Positions 10,289-20,417 of a stretch of 64,000 bases of DNA are shown in pieces. The notes under the pieces are model-generated. The model made no database searches and was not told the DNA's origin. It saw nothing but the letters and a program-made list of their open reading frames with translations. Numbering within the stretch: the first letter of the stretch is position 1; each line of letters opens with the position of its first letter. The DNA is taken from positions 1-64,000 of the forward strand of contig CALUXE010000006.1 of NCBI GenBank assembly GCA_944324675.1, read 5' to 3'. The position numbers were made by a program, and so were the translations under genes. Source of the DNA: an uncultured Elusimicrobiales bacterium (lineage in GTDB: Bacteria; Elusimicrobiota; Elusimicrobia; Elusimicrobiales; Elusimicrobiaceae).

Positions 10289-13200
10289 ATGTTTGACGTA
10301 TCAAATAATAAAAATAAAAAGACCAAGAAATTAGGCGAACTCAACTTTTTTGATTTTGACGCTATCAAATTAGGCATAGCCAGCCCGGAACAAATATTGT
10401 CGTGGTCCAGCGGCGAGGTAAAGAAGCCGGAAACGATAAACTACAGGACATTAAAACCGGAGCGGGACGGCTTATTCTGCGAGCGCATTTTCGGCCCCAC
10501 AAAAGATTATGAATGTTCCTGCGGCAAATACAGATGGGTAAAATTCAAAGGCATGTGCTGCGACCGCTGCGGCGTAGAAATTACGGAATCGAAAGTAAGG
10601 CGCGAGAGAATGGGCCATATAGAATTGGCCGTACCGGTAGCGCACGTATGGTTTTTGAGGAAGACCCCTTCCAGAATCGGCATTCTTTTGGATATGAAGA
10701 CCACCGATTTGGAAAGAGTGGTATACTATGCCAGCTATGTGGTGTTGGAAGACACCATCGATTCCGTAACGGGCAGGACGGATTTTAAGAAAGGCGATTT
10801 GCTTACCGACGGACAAGTGCGCGAAGCTAGAAAGAAACACGGCTCCCGCCTGAAAGTCGGCATCGGCGCGCCCGCGATAAAAGAACTTTTGGCGGGTATC
10901 GATTTCGATAAGGAAATCCCCGCTTTGCATTTGGAGCTTAAGGAAACGCAGAGCGAGCTTGAAAGAAGCAAACTTATCCGCCGCATCAAAACGATGGAAG
11001 AATTCAAAGAGAGCGGAAACAGACCGGAGTGGATGATAATGTCGGTGCTGCCGGTAATACCGCCTGATTTGAGGCCCTTGGTACCGCTCGACGGCGGACG
11101 TTTCGCTGCTTCGGACTTAAACGATTTATACAGAAGAATCATCAACAGGAACAACCGCTTGAAACACATTGAATCTTTAAGAGCTCCTGAAGTAATGATT
11201 TACAATGAAAAGCGCTTATTGCAGGAAGCGGTTGACGCCTTGATAGAGAACGGCGCGCGCGGCAAGGTATTCTTGGGCGCGGGCGGCAGGCCTCTTAAAT
11301 CGCTTTCGGACGTCATTAAAGGAAAGCACGGACGTTTCCGCCAGAACTTGCTGGGTAAACGCGTAGACTATTCCGGTCGTTCGGTAATCGTGGTGGGCCC
11401 GAACTTAAAGCTCCATCAGTGCGGCTTGCCGAAATTGATGGCTTTGGAATTGTTCAAACCTTTTATCATCGGCGAATTGATGAAGAAAGACGGCGTTACT
11501 TTAAAAGCGGCCAAGAAGATGTTGGAACGCGTCCGCCCCGAAATTTGGGATATATTGGAGAAGGTGACGAAGAATCACCCTGTGCTTTTAAACCGCGCTC
11601 CGACGCTGCACCGCTTGGGTATACAGGCTTTTGAGCCCGTCTTGATAGAAGGCAAGGCGATACAGCTGCACCCGCTTACCTGCGCGGCTTTCAACGCGGA
11701 CTTCGACGGCGACCAAATGGCCGTACACGTTCCTTTGACCTTGGAAGCGCAGATAGAGGCGCGCACCTTGATGTTGGCGACGAACAATATTCTTTCGCCG
11801 GCGTCGGGCAGGCCGATAGCTTCGCCTTCGCACGATATGGTATTGGGCATAAACTTTATGACCAAGATCAAAGACGGCGATAAGGGCGAAGGCGCCATTT
11901 TTGCCGACGGAGAAGGCGCCATAATAGCTTATGAGTACGGCAAAATATCCTTGCACGCCAAAATAAAGGTAGCCGATATTACCGGAGTGGAAGACGAAGG
12001 CAAAGACGCTTCAAAGTGGAAGAAATTTACTTCTGTCGGGCGCATACTTTTCAACAGGATACTGCCCAAAGGGTGGAAATTTGAGAACCGCGACATCGGC
12101 AAGAAAGAGCTTGCCGCGATAGTAAGCGAATGCTACAAGAACCCGAAGTACGGCAAATACGAGACCGTACAGCTCTTGGACAGAATTATGGATACGGGTT
12201 ATAAATACGCGACTAAGTCGGGCTTATCCATATCCATAGCGGATATGATAGTCCCCGCCGCGAAAGAAAAACGCGTAGCCGAAGCCAAGAAACAGGTAAA
12301 AGCGATACAGAAGCAGGCCGAGCAAGGTATTATAACGGAAGGCGAAAGATACAATAAGGTTATCGATATATGGACGAAGGTAACCGACGAAGTCGCTGAA
12401 GAGCTGTTTAAGGAAATGAGCGCCGTAGAGAAACAGCCCGTAACGGAAGGCGGACAGAAGTTCAACTCCGTATATTTAATGGCCAATTCCGGCGCGAGGG
12501 GATCAAGGCAGCAGGTGCGCCAGCTGGCGGGTATGAGAGGTTTGATGGCCAAACCGCAGAAGAAGCTGACGGGCGGCCAGGGCGAAATTATCGAATCGCC
12601 TATTACGGCCAACTTTAGGGAAGGCCTTTCGGTATTGGAATACTTTATATCAACGCACGGCGGCCGTAAAGGTTTGTCGGATACGGCTTTGAAAACGGCC
12701 GACGCCGGTTATCTGACCAGGCGTTTGGTTGATGTCGGTCATAACTTGGTGGTAACGCAGGACGACTGCGGCACTTCCGACGGAGTATTGCTTAAGGCTT
12801 TAATGTCGGGCGAAGAGGTTATAGAGCCGCTTGAGGAAAGGGCTTTGGGCCGCTGCGCCTTGGAAGAGGTGGTTGTCAAAGAAGGGGGGAAGGATAGCGT
12901 CATAATAAAGAAAGGCGACATAATCAGCCCCGACCAGGCCGCGGCTATAAAGAAATACGGCATAGAATCTGTAAGGGTCCGCTCCGTACTGACTTGTGCT
13001 TCGCCCTTCGGTATCTGCGCCAAATGCTACGGCAACAGTTTGGCGACGGGCGCTTTGGCCAGAAAGGGCGATACGGTAGGCATAATCGCGGCGCAGTCGA
13101 TCGGCGAGCCTGGCACCCAGCTTACTTTGAGGACGTTCCACATCGGCGGTGCGGCTTCGCGCGTACTGAGCAGATCTCAGGCTGTAGCGGAAGCCAACGG

Positions 13201-14437
13201 CAAAGCCGTATTTAAAGACATTAAGATTATTACCGACAGATTTGACAACAAAATCTGCATATCCAGGAACGGCTCTATATTTGTAGAGGCGGAAAATGGT
13301 AAAATATATGAATATAAGATACAGTACGGCGCCAGGATTTATGTGGACGATAAATCCAAGGTGGCGAAGGATACTGTAATGGCGGAATGGGATCCGCACT
13401 CCTTGCCGGTAATAGCGGAAACGAACGGCGTAATCAAGCTTGTAGATATACAAGAAGGTATGACGTTGCAGGAAGAAAGGAACAAAGTTACCGGTATAAT
13501 AGAGCGCAAGATAACCGCTAGCAAAGTGGGCAGGAAGAACCCGCGCGTAATTATAGAGGGCAAGAAAGACAAATATACTTATCCGCTGCCTATAGATACG
13601 ATATTGCTTGTGGAATCGGGCGAGGAAGTGCAGGCCGGCGATGTCTTGGCGAAGATAGCCAGGGAAGCCGGCAGCACGAAGGATATTACGGGCGGCCTGC
13701 CCAGAATCGCGGAGCTTTTTGAAGCCCGCAGACCCAAGAACCCCGCCATAATAGCGGAATTTTCAGGTGTGATAAGGCTGGAAACATCGCCGAAAGGGCT
13801 AATAGAGGTAGTCCTTAGGAACGATGAAATCAATAAAGAGGAGCATTACAGCATACCGCAAGGCAAACACTTGGTCGTATACGAAGGCGACAAAGTGGCT
13901 GTAGGAGAAGCTTTAACGGACGGCGCCATAGACCCGCACGATGTGCTGCGCGTGAAGGGTATAAAAGAGGTGCAGGAGTTCCTGCTTAACGCTATACAGG
14001 AAGTGTACAGGCTGCAGGGCGTAACCATCAATGATAAACATATTGAGGTTATAGTCAGGCAGATGTTAAGCAATGTTCGTATCCAAGATACGGGGGACAC
14101 TACTTTCTTGAAAGGCGAGATCGTCAACAAATCGGTGTTTGACAGAGAGAACAAGCGCGTTAAAGCCCAAGGCAAGAAGGAGGCTCAGGCCGAAACGATA
14201 CTGCTGGGTATCAGCAAGGCGTCTTTGGCCAGCGAATCTTTCATATCAGCGGCGAGCTTCCAAGAGACTACGAAAGTCTTGACGGACGCCGCGATAAAAG
14301 GGCAGGTAGACCGCTTGGAAGGTTTGAAAGAGAATGTGATAGTAGGGCATCTAATCCCTGCGGGCACCGGTATATCAGCGAAAGAAATCACTGAAGAATT
14401 TGAAGAGAAAAGCAAAAAAGAAATAGGAGAGAATTAA
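10289..14437 (+). CDS. rpoC: RNA polymerase beta' subunit
   Basis: 1382-residue subunit carrying the active-site magnesium motif [12 protein letters not shown] (about residues 468-480). The N-terminal zinc site is C76, C78, C91, C94, with E. coli-like spacing; the second zinc site uses about C827, C902, C909 and C912 ([11 protein letters not shown]). The trigger-loop/bridge region reads [26 protein letters not shown] lies just upstream of the ATG, 12 nt after rpoB. Its 3' end carries the ribosome-binding site (AGGAGAG) for rpsL, which begins 3 nt after the stop, so rpoC and the str genes are physically fused into one unit. Confidence 0.98.
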   Translation: MFDVSNNKNKKTKKLGELNFFDFDAIKLGIASPEQILSWSSGEVKKPETINYRTLKPERDGLFCERIFGPTKDYECSCGKYRWVKFKGMCCDRCGVEITESKVRRERMGHIELAVPVAHVWFLRKTPSRIGILLDMKTTDLERVVYYASYVVLEDTIDSVTGRTDFKKGDLLTDGQVREARKKHGSRLKVGIGAPAIKELLAGIDFDKEIPALHLELKETQSELERSKLIRRIKTMEEFKESGNRPEWMIMSVLPVIPPDLRPLVPLDGGRFAASDLNDLYRRIINRNNRLKHIESLRAPEVMIYNEKRLLQEAVDALIENGARGKVFLGAGGRPLKSLSDVIKGKHGRFRQNLLGKRVDYSGRSVIVVGPNLKLHQCGLPKLMALELFKPFIIGELMKKDGVTLKAAKKMLERVRPEIWDILEKVTKNHPVLLNRAPTLHRLGIQAFEPVLIEGKAIQLHPLTCAAFNADFDGDQMAVHVPLTLEAQIEARTLMLATNNILSPASGRPIASPSHDMVLGINFMTKIKDGDKGEGAIFADGEGAIIAYEYGKISLHAKIKVADITGVEDEGKDASKWKKFTSVGRILFNRILPKGWKFENRDIGKKELAAIVSECYKNPKYGKYETVQLLDRIMDTGYKYATKSGLSISIADMIVPAAKEKRVAEAKKQVKAIQKQAEQGIITEGERYNKVIDIWTKVTDEVAEELFKEMSAVEKQPVTEGGQKFNSVYLMANSGARGSRQQVRQLAGMRGLMAKPQKKLTGGQGEIIESPITANFREGLSVLEYFISTHGGRKGLSDTALKTADAGYLTRRLVDVGHNLVVTQDDCGTSDGVLLKALMSGEEVIEPLEERALGRCALEEVVVKEGGKDSVIIKKGDIISPDQAAAIKKYGIESVRVRSVLTCASPFGICAKCYGNSLATGALARKGDTVGIIAAQSIGEPGTQLTLRTFHIGGAASRVLSRSQAVAEANGKAVFKDIKIITDRFDNKICISRNGSIFVEAENGKIYEYKIQYGARIYVDDKSKVAKDTVMAEWDPHSLPVIAETNGVIKLVDIQEGMTLQEERNKVTGIIERKITASKVGRKNPRVIIEGKKDKYTYPLPIDTILLVESGEEVQAGDVLAKIAREAGSTKDITGGLPRIAELFEARRPKNPAIIAEFSGVIRLETSPKGLIEVVLRNDEINKEEHYSIPQGKHLVVYEGDKVAVGEALTDGAIDPHDVLRVKGIKEVQEFLLNAIQEVYRLQGVTINDKHIEVIVRQMLSNVRIQDTGDTTFLKGEIVNKSVFDRENKRVKAQGKKEAQAETILLGISKASLASESFISAASFQETTKVLTDAAIKGQVDRLEGLKENVIVGHLIPAGTGISAKEITEEFEEKSKKEIGEN

Positions 14438-14440
14438 ATA

Positions 14441-14821
14441 ATGCCGACAGTAAACCAATTGATAAAACACGGCAGAAGCAAAACCGAGTTTAAAACAAAA
14501 GCTCCGGCTTTGAACGCATGCCCGCAGAGACGCGGCGTTTGCACCCGTGTGTATACGACCACTCCTAAAAAGCCGAACTCGGCTTTAAGGAAAGTGGCCC
14601 GTGTTAAGTTAACCTCCAAGACGGAAGTTACAGCATATATTCCCGGTGTGGGACACAACCTCCAGGAGCACAGCATCGTGCTGGTGCGCGGCGGCCGTGT
14701 AAAAGACTTGCCGGGCGTAAGATACCACATAATCCGCGGCGCTTTGGACGCTTCGGGTGTAGAGAACAGGAAGCAGGGCAGATCCCTTTACGGAGTAAAA
14801 CGCCCGAAAGCCGGAAAATAG
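14441..14821 (+). CDS. rpsL: ribosomal protein uS12
   Basis: 126-residue decoding-centre protein. [20 protein letters not shown] includes the lysine equivalent to E. coli K42, unmutated, and the [12 protein letters not shown] loop is also standard, so no streptomycin-resistance change is evident. The start lies 3 nt after the rpoC stop with AGGAGAG inside the rpoC end, suggesting translational coupling. rpsG follows after 14 nt. Confidence 0.98.
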   Translation: MPTVNQLIKHGRSKTEFKTKAPALNACPQRRGVCTRVYTTTPKKPNSALRKVARVKLTSKTEVTAYIPGVGHNLQEHSIVLVRGGRVKDLPGVRYHIIRGALDASGVENRKQGRSLYGVKRPKAGK

Positions 14822-14835
14822 GAGATTGACTTAAT

Positions 14836-15315
14836 ATGCCGAGAAAAGGTTTAAGACCCAGAGACAGAAGGGCGTTGCCCCCCGCCGATTACAAGTACAA
14901 TTCGGTGCTTATGTCCAGGTTCATCAATAAAATAAATTTTGAGGGCAAGAGATCTACCGCCGAGAAGATCGTATTCAAAGCGATGGACATCATAAAGGAA
15001 AAGACGAAATCCGATCCTCTTGAGGTATTCAACACCTGCATAGAGAATGTTAGGCCTTTATTGGAAGTAAAGGCGCGCCGCGTAGGCGGGGCGACCTATC
15101 AAGTACCGGTAGAGGTAAAACCGATCAGGAGCACTTCCGTGGCGATGAGATGGCTTTTGGCCGCGGCGCAATCCAGAAAAGGCAGACCTATGGCCGAGAA
15201 ACTGGCCGAGGAAATCCTTTTGGGCGCGAAGAAAGAAGGCTCGGCTTTCAAGAAAAGAGAAGATACTCACAAGATGGCCGAAGCGAACAGAGCTTTCGCT
15301 CATTTTAAATGGTAA
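14836..15315 (+). CDS. rpsG: ribosomal protein uS7
   Basis: 159-residue head protein of the small subunit that nucleates assembly of the 16S 3' domain and contacts the E site. Typical segments are [43 protein letters not shown] and [30 protein letters not shown] precedes the ATG. It sits between rpsL and fusA in the classic str order. E. coli S7 autoregulates from the rpsL-rpsG gap; here that gap is only 14 nt, so the same site is unlikely. Confidence 0.98.
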   Translation: MPRKGLRPRDRRALPPADYKYNSVLMSRFINKINFEGKRSTAEKIVFKAMDIIKEKTKSDPLEVFNTCIENVRPLLEVKARRVGGATYQVPVEVKPIRSTSVAMRWLLAAAQSRKGRPMAEKLAEEILLGAKKEGSAFKKREDTHKMAEANRAFAHFKW

Positions 15316-15327
15316 TCGGGTAGCGAC

Positions 15328-17427
15328 ATGGCAGATAACAATGTATTTCCTTTAGAGAAAATCAGAAACATCGGTATTATCGCTCATATCGACGCCGGTA
15401 AGACCACCACGACGGAGCGTATCCTTTATTATACGGGCCGCACGCACAAAATCGGCGAGACGCATGACGGCGCCTCGGTAACCGACTGGATGGAGCAGGA
15501 AAGGGAGCGCGGTATCACCATTACTTCCGCTGCCGTGTACTGCAAATGGCGCGATTGCCAGTTCAACATCATCGACACTCCGGGACACGTGGACTTCACG
15601 GCCGAAGTGGAACGCTCTTTGCGCGTTCTCGACGGCGCGGTATGCTGCTTTGACGGCGTGCAGGGTGTAGAACCTCAGTCCGAAACGGTGTGGCGCCAGG
15701 CCGATAAATACGGCGTACCCAGAATCGCTTATATCAATAAGATGGACAGAATCGGCGCGAACTTCAAAAAGTCTGCGCAGTCTATCGTAGAGAAGCTGGG
15801 CGGCAACGCCTGCCCGATCCAAATCCCGATAGGGGCGGAATCGGAATTTAAGGGCGTGGTAGACCTTATTAAGATGAAGGCGATAGTGTGGGAAGGCGAC
15901 CAAGTCGGCGCGCCGTTCCACGAGGAAGATATCCCCGCCGATCTTAAAGACGAGGCGGAAGCTGCCAGAGCGCATATGCTGGAGAAAATCGCCGATTTCG
16001 ACGATTCCATTATGGAGCGCTACTTAAACGGCGAGACGAATTTTTCCGAGCAGGAAATACACAGCGCGATAAGGCGCGGCACTTTGACGGGCAAATTCTT
16101 CCCGGTGGTATGCGGATCCTCTTACAAGAACAAAGGCGTACAGCCTTTGCTTGACGCCGTATGCTACTATTTGCCGTCTCCTATGGATATCCCCCCGGTA
16201 AAAGGCACGAATCCAGACACCGGCGAGGAAGAGACCAGAAGCCATTCAGATAAAGATCCGTTCTGTGCTTTACTCTTCAAAATACAGACCGATCCTTATG
16301 TAGGTAAATTGTCCTTCTTCAGGATTTATTCGGGCAAACTCGACGCGGGCGATACGGTGCTTTTCCCGTCCAAGAACGCGCAGGAAAGAGTCGGCCGTAT
16401 CATGCGCTTGCACGCCAATAAGAGAGAAGAAGTAAAATCTTTAAGGGCGGGCGACATCGCCGCTACGGTGGCTTTGAAAAACGCTTCGGTCGGGCAGACT
16501 TTCTGCTCGCCCGATCACCCGATAGTGCTCGAGAGCATCACTTTCCCCGAGCCTGTAATCTCCATCGCGGTAGAGCCTAAATCCAAAGACGATTCCGACA
16601 AAATGTCGACGGCTTTGGCCAAGCTTGCGGAGGAAGATCAGACCTTCCGCGTTCGCACCGACGAAGAAACGGGCCAGACCGTTATTTCGGGTATGGGCGA
16701 ATTGCACTTGGACATCATCGTCGATCGTATGAAACGCGAGTTTAACGTACAGGCCAATGTAGGCGCGCCTCAGGTAGCTTACAGGGAAACCATTACCAAG
16801 ACCGTACAGCAGGAAAGCAAGTTCATCAGGCAGTCGGGCGGTAAAGGTCAGTACGGACACGTATTCTTGCGTCTTGAGCCTCAGCCGGCCGGCAAAGGCT
16901 TTGAGTTCGTCAACGAAATCACGCAAGGCCGCATACCGCGCGAGTACATCCCCGCGGTTGAAAAGGGCTGCAGAGAAGCCTTGGAAAGCGGCGCTTTGGC
17001 GGGTTATCCGTTGGTGGACGTTAAAGTGGCGGTATACGACGGTTCATTCCACGAGGTAGACTCCTCGGAAATGGCGTTTAAGATTGCCGCGTCAATGGGC
17101 TTGAAAGAGGGTGCCAAGAAAGCCGCGCCGATATTGCTCGAGCCTATTATGAAGGTGGAAGTCGTAACGCCGGAAGCGAACATGGGCGATATTATGGGCG
17201 ATTTAAGCTCCCGTCGCGCCAAGATTGGCGAGATGGGCGAGCGCGGAAACGCCAAATACATCAAAGCTCAAGTTCCGCTTTCCGAGATGTTCGGATACGC
17301 CACGACGGTACGTTCATTGTCTCAGGGCAGGGCGTCGTTTACGATGGAACCCAGCCACTATGAAGAAGTACCGGCTAACGTCGCTAAAGGTATAATCGAA
17401 AAGAAAACGGCCGTAGCGGCAAAATAA
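15328..17427 (+). CDS. fusA: elongation factor G
   Basis: 699-residue translocation GTPase. The G1 motif [10 protein letters not shown] is at residues 19-28, DTPGHVDF near 86, and [10 protein letters not shown] near 140. Domains II to V follow with the usual [21 protein letters not shown] and [11 protein letters not shown] segments. The length is standard. It starts 12 nt after rpsG and is separated from tuf by a 9-bp hairpin. Only one fusA is present in the window; no change in the fusidic-acid region stood out by eye. Confidence 0.98.
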   Translation: MADNNVFPLEKIRNIGIIAHIDAGKTTTTERILYYTGRTHKIGETHDGASVTDWMEQERERGITITSAAVYCKWRDCQFNIIDTPGHVDFTAEVERSLRVLDGAVCCFDGVQGVEPQSETVWRQADKYGVPRIAYINKMDRIGANFKKSAQSIVEKLGGNACPIQIPIGAESEFKGVVDLIKMKAIVWEGDQVGAPFHEEDIPADLKDEAEAARAHMLEKIADFDDSIMERYLNGETNFSEQEIHSAIRRGTLTGKFFPVVCGSSYKNKGVQPLLDAVCYYLPSPMDIPPVKGTNPDTGEEETRSHSDKDPFCALLFKIQTDPYVGKLSFFRIYSGKLDAGDTVLFPSKNAQERVGRIMRLHANKREEVKSLRAGDIAATVALKNASVGQTFCSPDHPIVLESITFPEPVISIAVEPKSKDDSDKMSTALAKLAEEDQTFRVRTDEETGQTVISGMGELHLDIIVDRMKREFNVQANVGAPQVAYRETITKTVQQESKFIRQSGGKGQYGHVFLRLEPQPAGKGFEFVNEITQGRIPREYIPAVEKGCREALESGALAGYPLVDVKVAVYDGSFHEVDSSEMAFKIAASMGLKEGAKKAAPILLEPIMKVEVVTPEANMGDIMGDLSSRRAKIGEMGERGNAKYIKAQVPLSEMFGYATTVRSLSQGRASFTMEPSHYEEVPANVAKGIIEKKTAVAAK

Positions 17428-17435
17428 AATATTTT

Positions 17436-17463
17436 AAGGCTGCCTCTTTATAGGGGCAGCCTT
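17436..17463 (+). promoter_or_regulatory. fusA-tuf intergenic hairpin
   Basis: AAGGCTGCC (17436-17444) pairs perfectly with GGCAGCCTT (17455-17463), giving a 9-bp stem and a 10-nt loop, with only two T after it. It is probably a processing or partial-termination element that adjusts tuf relative to fusA. Confidence 0.55.
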
Positions 17464-17487
17464 ATCTGAATTTAGGGAGAAACAATT

Positions 17488-18678
17488 ATGGCAAAGGAGA
17501 AGTTTTCAAGGAGCAAACCGCACGTAAACGTAGGTACTATTGGACACGTAGACCACGGCAAGACGACGTTGACGGCGGCGTTGACGAAGGTATTGGCGAG
17601 CGAAGGCAAATCGAAGGAGATGGCGTACAGCGATATAGCGAAGGGCGGCGTAGTAAGGGACGCGAGCAAGATTGTAACGGTAGCGGTATCGCACGTAGAG
17701 TACGAATCAGACAAGAGGCACTATGCGCACATAGACTGCCCGGGGCACGCTGACTATATTAAGAACATGATCACGGGTGCTGCGCAGATGGACGGTGCGA
17801 TATTGGTAGTATCGGCGGTAGACGGTCCTATGCCTCAGACGAAGGAACACGTATTGTTGGCCAAACAGGTAAACGTACCGAAGCTGGTAGTATTTTTGAA
17901 CAAAGTAGATTTGGTGGAAGAAGCTGAATTGCTGGACTTGGTAGAGATGGAAGTCCGCGAGCTTTTGAGCAAATATGAATTTGACGGTGACAACACTCCG
18001 ATAATCCGCGGAAGCGCGTTGAAAGCGATAGAAGGGGATCAGAGCGAGATAGGCGTACCTGCGATCAAGAAGTTATTGGAAGCATTGGACACTTGGATAC
18101 CCGAGCCTAAGAGGGAGACGGACAAGCCGTTCTTGATGGCTGTAGAAGACGTATTTTCGATCACTGGGCGCGGGACTGTAGCTACGGGCAGGATAGAGAG
18201 AGGACACATCAAGGTAGGCGATCCGGTAGAGATAATCGGGTTTAGGGATACCTTAACCTCGGTAGCGACGGGTATAGAGATGTTCAGGAAATTACTGGAC
18301 GAAGGTATAGCGGGCGACAACGTAGGCATCTTACTTAGAGGTATAGACAAGAAGCAGGTAGAGAGAGGCCAGGTATTGGCGGCGCCCAAGAGCATAACGC
18401 CGCACAAGAAGTTTATCGGACAGGTGTACATCTTGAAGAAAGACGAAGGCGGCAGACATACGCCGTTAACGCCTGGATATAAACCTCAGTTCTACTTTAG
18501 GACGACGGACGTAACCGGGGAGCTGCAGTTTAAGGGCGACATGATAATGCCCGGCGACAATGCGGAGATAGAAGTAACGTTGATAACGCCAGTGGCGATG
18601 GAAGAGGGAGTAAGATTCGCCATAAGGGAAGGCGGCAGGACGGTAGGCGCCGGCGTAGTTACCAAGATACTTGAGTAG
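17488..18678 (+). CDS. tuf: elongation factor Tu
   Basis: 396-residue GTPase that delivers aminoacyl-tRNA. Motifs: [10 protein letters not shown] (residues 19-28), [18 protein letters not shown] near 81 and NKVDLV near 136; the C-terminal beta domains end [20 protein letters not shown] lies 8 nt before the ATG. Codon choice is very uniform (GTA, TTG, ATA, AGG), as in other highly expressed genes here. It is the last gene of the rplJ-to-tuf block: a strong terminator follows, and the pilin gene separates it from rpsJ, to which it is adjacent in many bacteria. Confidence 0.98.
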   Translation: MAKEKFSRSKPHVNVGTIGHVDHGKTTLTAALTKVLASEGKSKEMAYSDIAKGGVVRDASKIVTVAVSHVEYESDKRHYAHIDCPGHADYIKNMITGAAQMDGAILVVSAVDGPMPQTKEHVLLAKQVNVPKLVVFLNKVDLVEEAELLDLVEMEVRELLSKYEFDGDNTPIIRGSALKAIEGDQSEIGVPAIKKLLEALDTWIPEPKRETDKPFLMAVEDVFSITGRGTVATGRIERGHIKVGDPVEIIGFRDTLTSVATGIEMFRKLLDEGIAGDNVGILLRGIDKKQVERGQVLAAPKSITPHKKFIGQVYILKKDEGGRHTPLTPGYKPQFYFRTTDVTGELQFKGDMIMPGDNAEIEVTLITPVAMEEGVRFAIREGGRTVGAGVVTKILE

Positions 18679-18697
18679 TAATTTAAAGCGAAAACCT

Positions 18698-18729
18698 AAT
18701 AGGGGGCCGCCATATGGCGGCCCTATTTT
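18698..18729 (+). terminator. terminator of the rplJ-to-tuf block
   Basis: AATAG plus GGCCGCCA pairs with TGGCGGCC plus CTATT around a 2-nt apex, with two bulged G, ending in TTTT. It is a strong Rho-independent terminator 20 nt after tuf and separates the str block from the pilin and S10 units. Confidence 0.85.
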
Positions 18730-18776
18730 ATGATAAGGCGGCTCGCCGCTGGCGGTTATTATTGGGTTTCGCAATA

Positions 18777-18785
18777 TGATATAAT
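18777..18785 (+). promoter_or_regulatory. extended -10 promoter before the pilin leader
   Basis: TGATATAAT is a perfect extended -10 (TGn plus TATAAT). Transcription from about 18792 would run through the candidate 29-codon ORF and the hairpin-rich leader into the pilin gene. No consensus -35 was seen. Confidence 0.5.
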
Positions 18786-18819
18786 CAGTATATGAAATAA
18801 AAATTTTCTAAGGGGGAAA

Positions 18820-18909
18820 ATGCTTCCGGCCCCTAGGGGGCCGTTTTACAATTTGTCTGTTTTTGGAAGCCTTGCGAAAGGCAAGCTTTTATTTATAAAG
18901 GCACACTAA
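18820..18909 (+). CDS. putative 29-residue leader peptide
   Basis: A short ORF, ATG at 18820 to TAA at 18907, preceded at 4 nt by the strong Shine-Dalgarno AAGGGGG and about 28 nt after the predicted transcription start. The peptide begins MLPAPRGPFYNLSVFGSLAK and ends LLFIKAH, with no recognised motif. A GC-rich hairpin with a following TTTT (18827-18847) lies within its first codons, so translation would melt the hairpin. This geometry is seen in leader-peptide attenuation, but conservation is unknown and it may be chance. Confidence 0.33.
   Translation: MLPAPRGPFYNLSVFGSLAKGKLLFIKAH
18827..18847 (+). terminator. terminator-like hairpin in the pilin leader
   Basis: CGGCCC (18827-18832) pairs with GGGCCG (18838-18843), with a tight CTAGG loop, and is followed by TTTT. 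It could stop transcription about 55 nt after the extended -10, or act as a translation-sensitive attenuator, as it overlaps the start of the 29-codon ORF. Confidence 0.5.
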
Positions 18910-18937
18910 AAATCCAAATTCAGTTCGTTATCAGGCG

Positions 18938-19025
18938 CGAGATTAAGAGAAGTCATGAGCTCTTTTTCTCGTGCCGAGTGCTTTCAGCCGTATTTATACG
19001 GAGGGGAGCCACGGCTGTTTTATTT
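18938..19025 (+). promoter_or_regulatory. structured leader upstream of the pilin gene
   Basis: Two more structures precede the pilin. CGAGATTAAGAG (18938-18949) pairs with CTCTTTTTCTCG (18960-18971) apart from two central mismatches. CAGCCGT (18985-18991) can pair with ACGGCTG (19011-19017) followed by TTTTATTTT, a terminator-like form. It competes with the inner hairpin CCGTA/TACGG within 18988-19001. Mutually exclusive stems of this kind suggest conditional read-through. No known riboswitch class was recognised. The whole 18730-19095 stretch holds no other gene. Confidence 0.42.
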
Positions 19026-19095
19026 TGGGTTATTTTAGTGGCTCAAGTAAAGCGGCCGTTTTTTAATGGCCGAATAATATATTGTGGAGAATAGT

Positions 19096-19581
19096 ATGAG
19101 AATATTAAACAAAGGGTTCACTCTTATAGAGTTATTGGTAGTGGTGTTGATAATAGGGATATTGGCGGCCATAGCTTTGCCGCAATATCAGAGAGTAGTG
19201 GAAAAGACCAGAATGGCGGAGGCCGTCGCGAATGTCCGCGCGATAGCTTCTGCCAATGAGCGTTATCGCTTAGCCACCGGAAACTGGGCCACTATTAATG
19301 ATTGGGATAAATTGGATATTGAAATTTTGGGAGAGGAAGTAAGATATATTGCCGGCGGCAGAGAAAATCATCTTATAGCAACGAAATATTTCGCCTATGG
19401 CCCCGGCGCCGGCATTCTTACAGAAGGGCGTATAGCTCTAGCGCAAAGGCTTCCCACTCCGACTTACTATATATCCATAGTGCAGAGTAAGCCGAATAGA
19501 GTTATTTGCCATTACTATCCCGGCGCAAGCGAAACGCAAAAAAAACTTTGCGACGAATTGAACGCCAAAGGCTATCTGTGA
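19096..19581 (+). CDS. type IV pilin-like / pseudopilin major subunit
   Basis: 161-residue prepilin. The short leader MRILNKG is followed by FTLIELLVVVLIIGILAAIA, with the prepilin peptidase cut expected after Gly7 and Glu at mature position 5. The hydrophobic N-terminal helix is followed by a soluble domain with a C-terminal cysteine pair (ICHYYPGA... KLCDEL), probably disulphide-bonded in the mature pilin. The ATG at 19096 has GGAGA 5 nt upstream; a GTG at 19084 is in frame but less likely. No assembly genes lie nearby, so export and assembly must use machinery elsewhere. Elusimicrobium genomes carry many such solitary pilin genes (family knowledge). It sits between the tuf terminator and the S10 promoter. 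Confidence 0.9.
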   Translation: MRILNKGFTLIELLVVVLIIGILAAIALPQYQRVVEKTRMAEAVANVRAIASANERYRLATGNWATINDWDKLDIEILGEEVRYIAGGRENHLIATKYFAYGPGAGILTEGRIALAQRLPTPTYYISIVQSKPNRVICHYYPGASETQKKLCDELNAKGYL

Positions 19582-19610
19582 TTGATTTTTAACGCGATGC
19601 AGATTTAAAA

Positions 19611-19662
19611 TGGTATAATATTTAAGGTGTAGAGAACGCCCCCTAGACCAGGGGGCGTTCTC
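19611..19662 (+). promoter_or_regulatory. extended -10 plus 13-bp perfect hairpin
   Basis: TGGTATAAT (19611-19619) is an extended -10 motif. It is followed by GAGAACGCCCCCT (19632-19644) pairing perfectly with AGGGGGCGTTCTC (19650-19662) around an AGACC loop. There is no T-run. It may be the 3' end of the pilin mRNA (a stabilising hairpin) or the 5' end of a transcript starting near 19626; the sequence alone does not decide. Confidence 0.5.
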
Positions 19663-19675
19663 GGCTAAAATAGAG

Positions 19676-19705
19676 TTGCAAAACCTGCCGCTTAATTTGT
19701 ATAAT
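19676..19705 (+). promoter_or_regulatory. S10 operon promoter
   Basis: TTGCAA (19676-19681), 18-nt spacer, TATAAT (19700-19705). This is the same architecture as the rplJ promoter at 5098. It lies about 230 bases before rpsJ and drives the long run of ribosomal genes. Confidence 0.75.
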
Positions 19706-19710
19706 ATTCA

Positions 19711-19933
19711 AGTAAAGTGTATAGCAGGTAGGAAGAATACCTTCTTTACTATGGCGGTTGACCGTTAACACAACAGCCATGGAGGTGTTCTTTCTACGCT
19801 TATTGCTAAAGCGGAAAAAAGGAGCTTTTAAAAACTTTTAGAAAACAATATTTTCCGTCTTAAAAAGGAATAAAAGCAGGTGCAGAAGTAAAAAAAATTT
19901 AGATAAAGGCTGATAGTATTTAGGAAAATAAAA
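19711..19933 (+). promoter_or_regulatory. rpsJ leader with 5'-terminal hairpin
   Basis: AGTAAAG (19711-19717) pairs with CTTTACT (19744-19750), enclosing AGGTA (19726-19730)/TACCT (19738-19742), so the mRNA would begin almost directly with this stem. ATGGC (19751-19755) can pair with GCCAT (19776-19780). A 20-codon frame starts at 19779 but has no ribosome-binding site. In proteobacteria and Firmicutes the S10 leader is controlled by L4 (established knowledge); whether this unrelated-looking leader does the same is inference. Confidence 0.45.
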
Positions 19934-20281
19934 ATGGCAGAAAAAACAGAAAAGAAAACGGCAAAGTTAAGCGGACAGGAAAGGATCCGCATAAAACTTC
20001 GCTCTTACGATTACAGAATGCTGGACAACTCCGTTGCCAGAATTGTAGATACTGCTAGAAAAACCGGCGCCATCGTTGCCGGCCCTGTTCTTTTACCCGT
20101 AAAGATAAGGAAGTACACCGTACTTCGCTCACCTCATACGGATAAGAAATCCAGAGAACAGTTTGAGATGCGTATCCACAAAAGGTTAATCGATTTAAAG
20201 AGCCCCACACCTAAAACCGTAGACGAGCTTATGAAGCTTGATTTGCCTGCGGGCGTAGATGTGGCAATCAAAAGCAACTAA
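19934..20281 (+). CDS. rpsJ: ribosomal protein uS10
   Basis: 115 residues, about 10 longer than usual because of a Lys/Glu/Thr-rich N-terminus ([16 protein letters not shown]) before the canonical [16 protein letters not shown]. The loop [19 protein letters not shown] is standard. It binds the 16S 3' domain in the small-subunit head and also serves as NusE in antitermination. The ATG is preceded by a weak AGGAAA. It leads the S10 operon and is separated from rplC by 136 nt. Confidence 0.97.
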   Translation: MAEKTEKKTAKLSGQERIRIKLRSYDYRMLDNSVARIVDTARKTGAIVAGPVLLPVKIRKYTVLRSPHTDKKSREQFEMRIHKRLIDLKSPTPKTVDELMKLDLPAGVDVAIKSN

Positions 20282-20417
20282 GAAGTACAGAGCGTCTTTC
20301 CCGCGAGGGGAAGGCGGGTGCAGAAAACACAGGAACTCTGCATTAGTAAAAAATGAGGTGGCGCAGTAAACATTGAAAAATGCTTATGATGCGGCCGATA
20401 AAAAGGAAAAGTAAGTA
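20282..20417 (+). promoter_or_regulatory. rpsJ-rplC gap with hairpins
   Basis: CTTTCCC (20296-20302), GCGA tetraloop, GGGGAAG (20307-20313) is a stable 7-bp hairpin, followed by TGCAGA (20319-20324)/TCTGCA (20337-20342). There is no T-run. It is the longest gap in this operon, so it may be a translational-control site for rplC or an RNA-processing site. Confidence 0.4.

Noticed and set aside
12800-13453. 217-codon minus-strand frame within rpoC, and similar long antisense frames in rpoB, fusA, rpsC and rpsE
   Set aside because: Codon bias of the sense gene leaves few stops on the other strand; no start signals or family resemblance.
19779-19841. 20-codon ORF in the rpsJ leader (MEVFFLRLLLKRKK...)
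   Set aside because: No ribosome-binding site and overlaps the predicted leader stems; kept only as a note.
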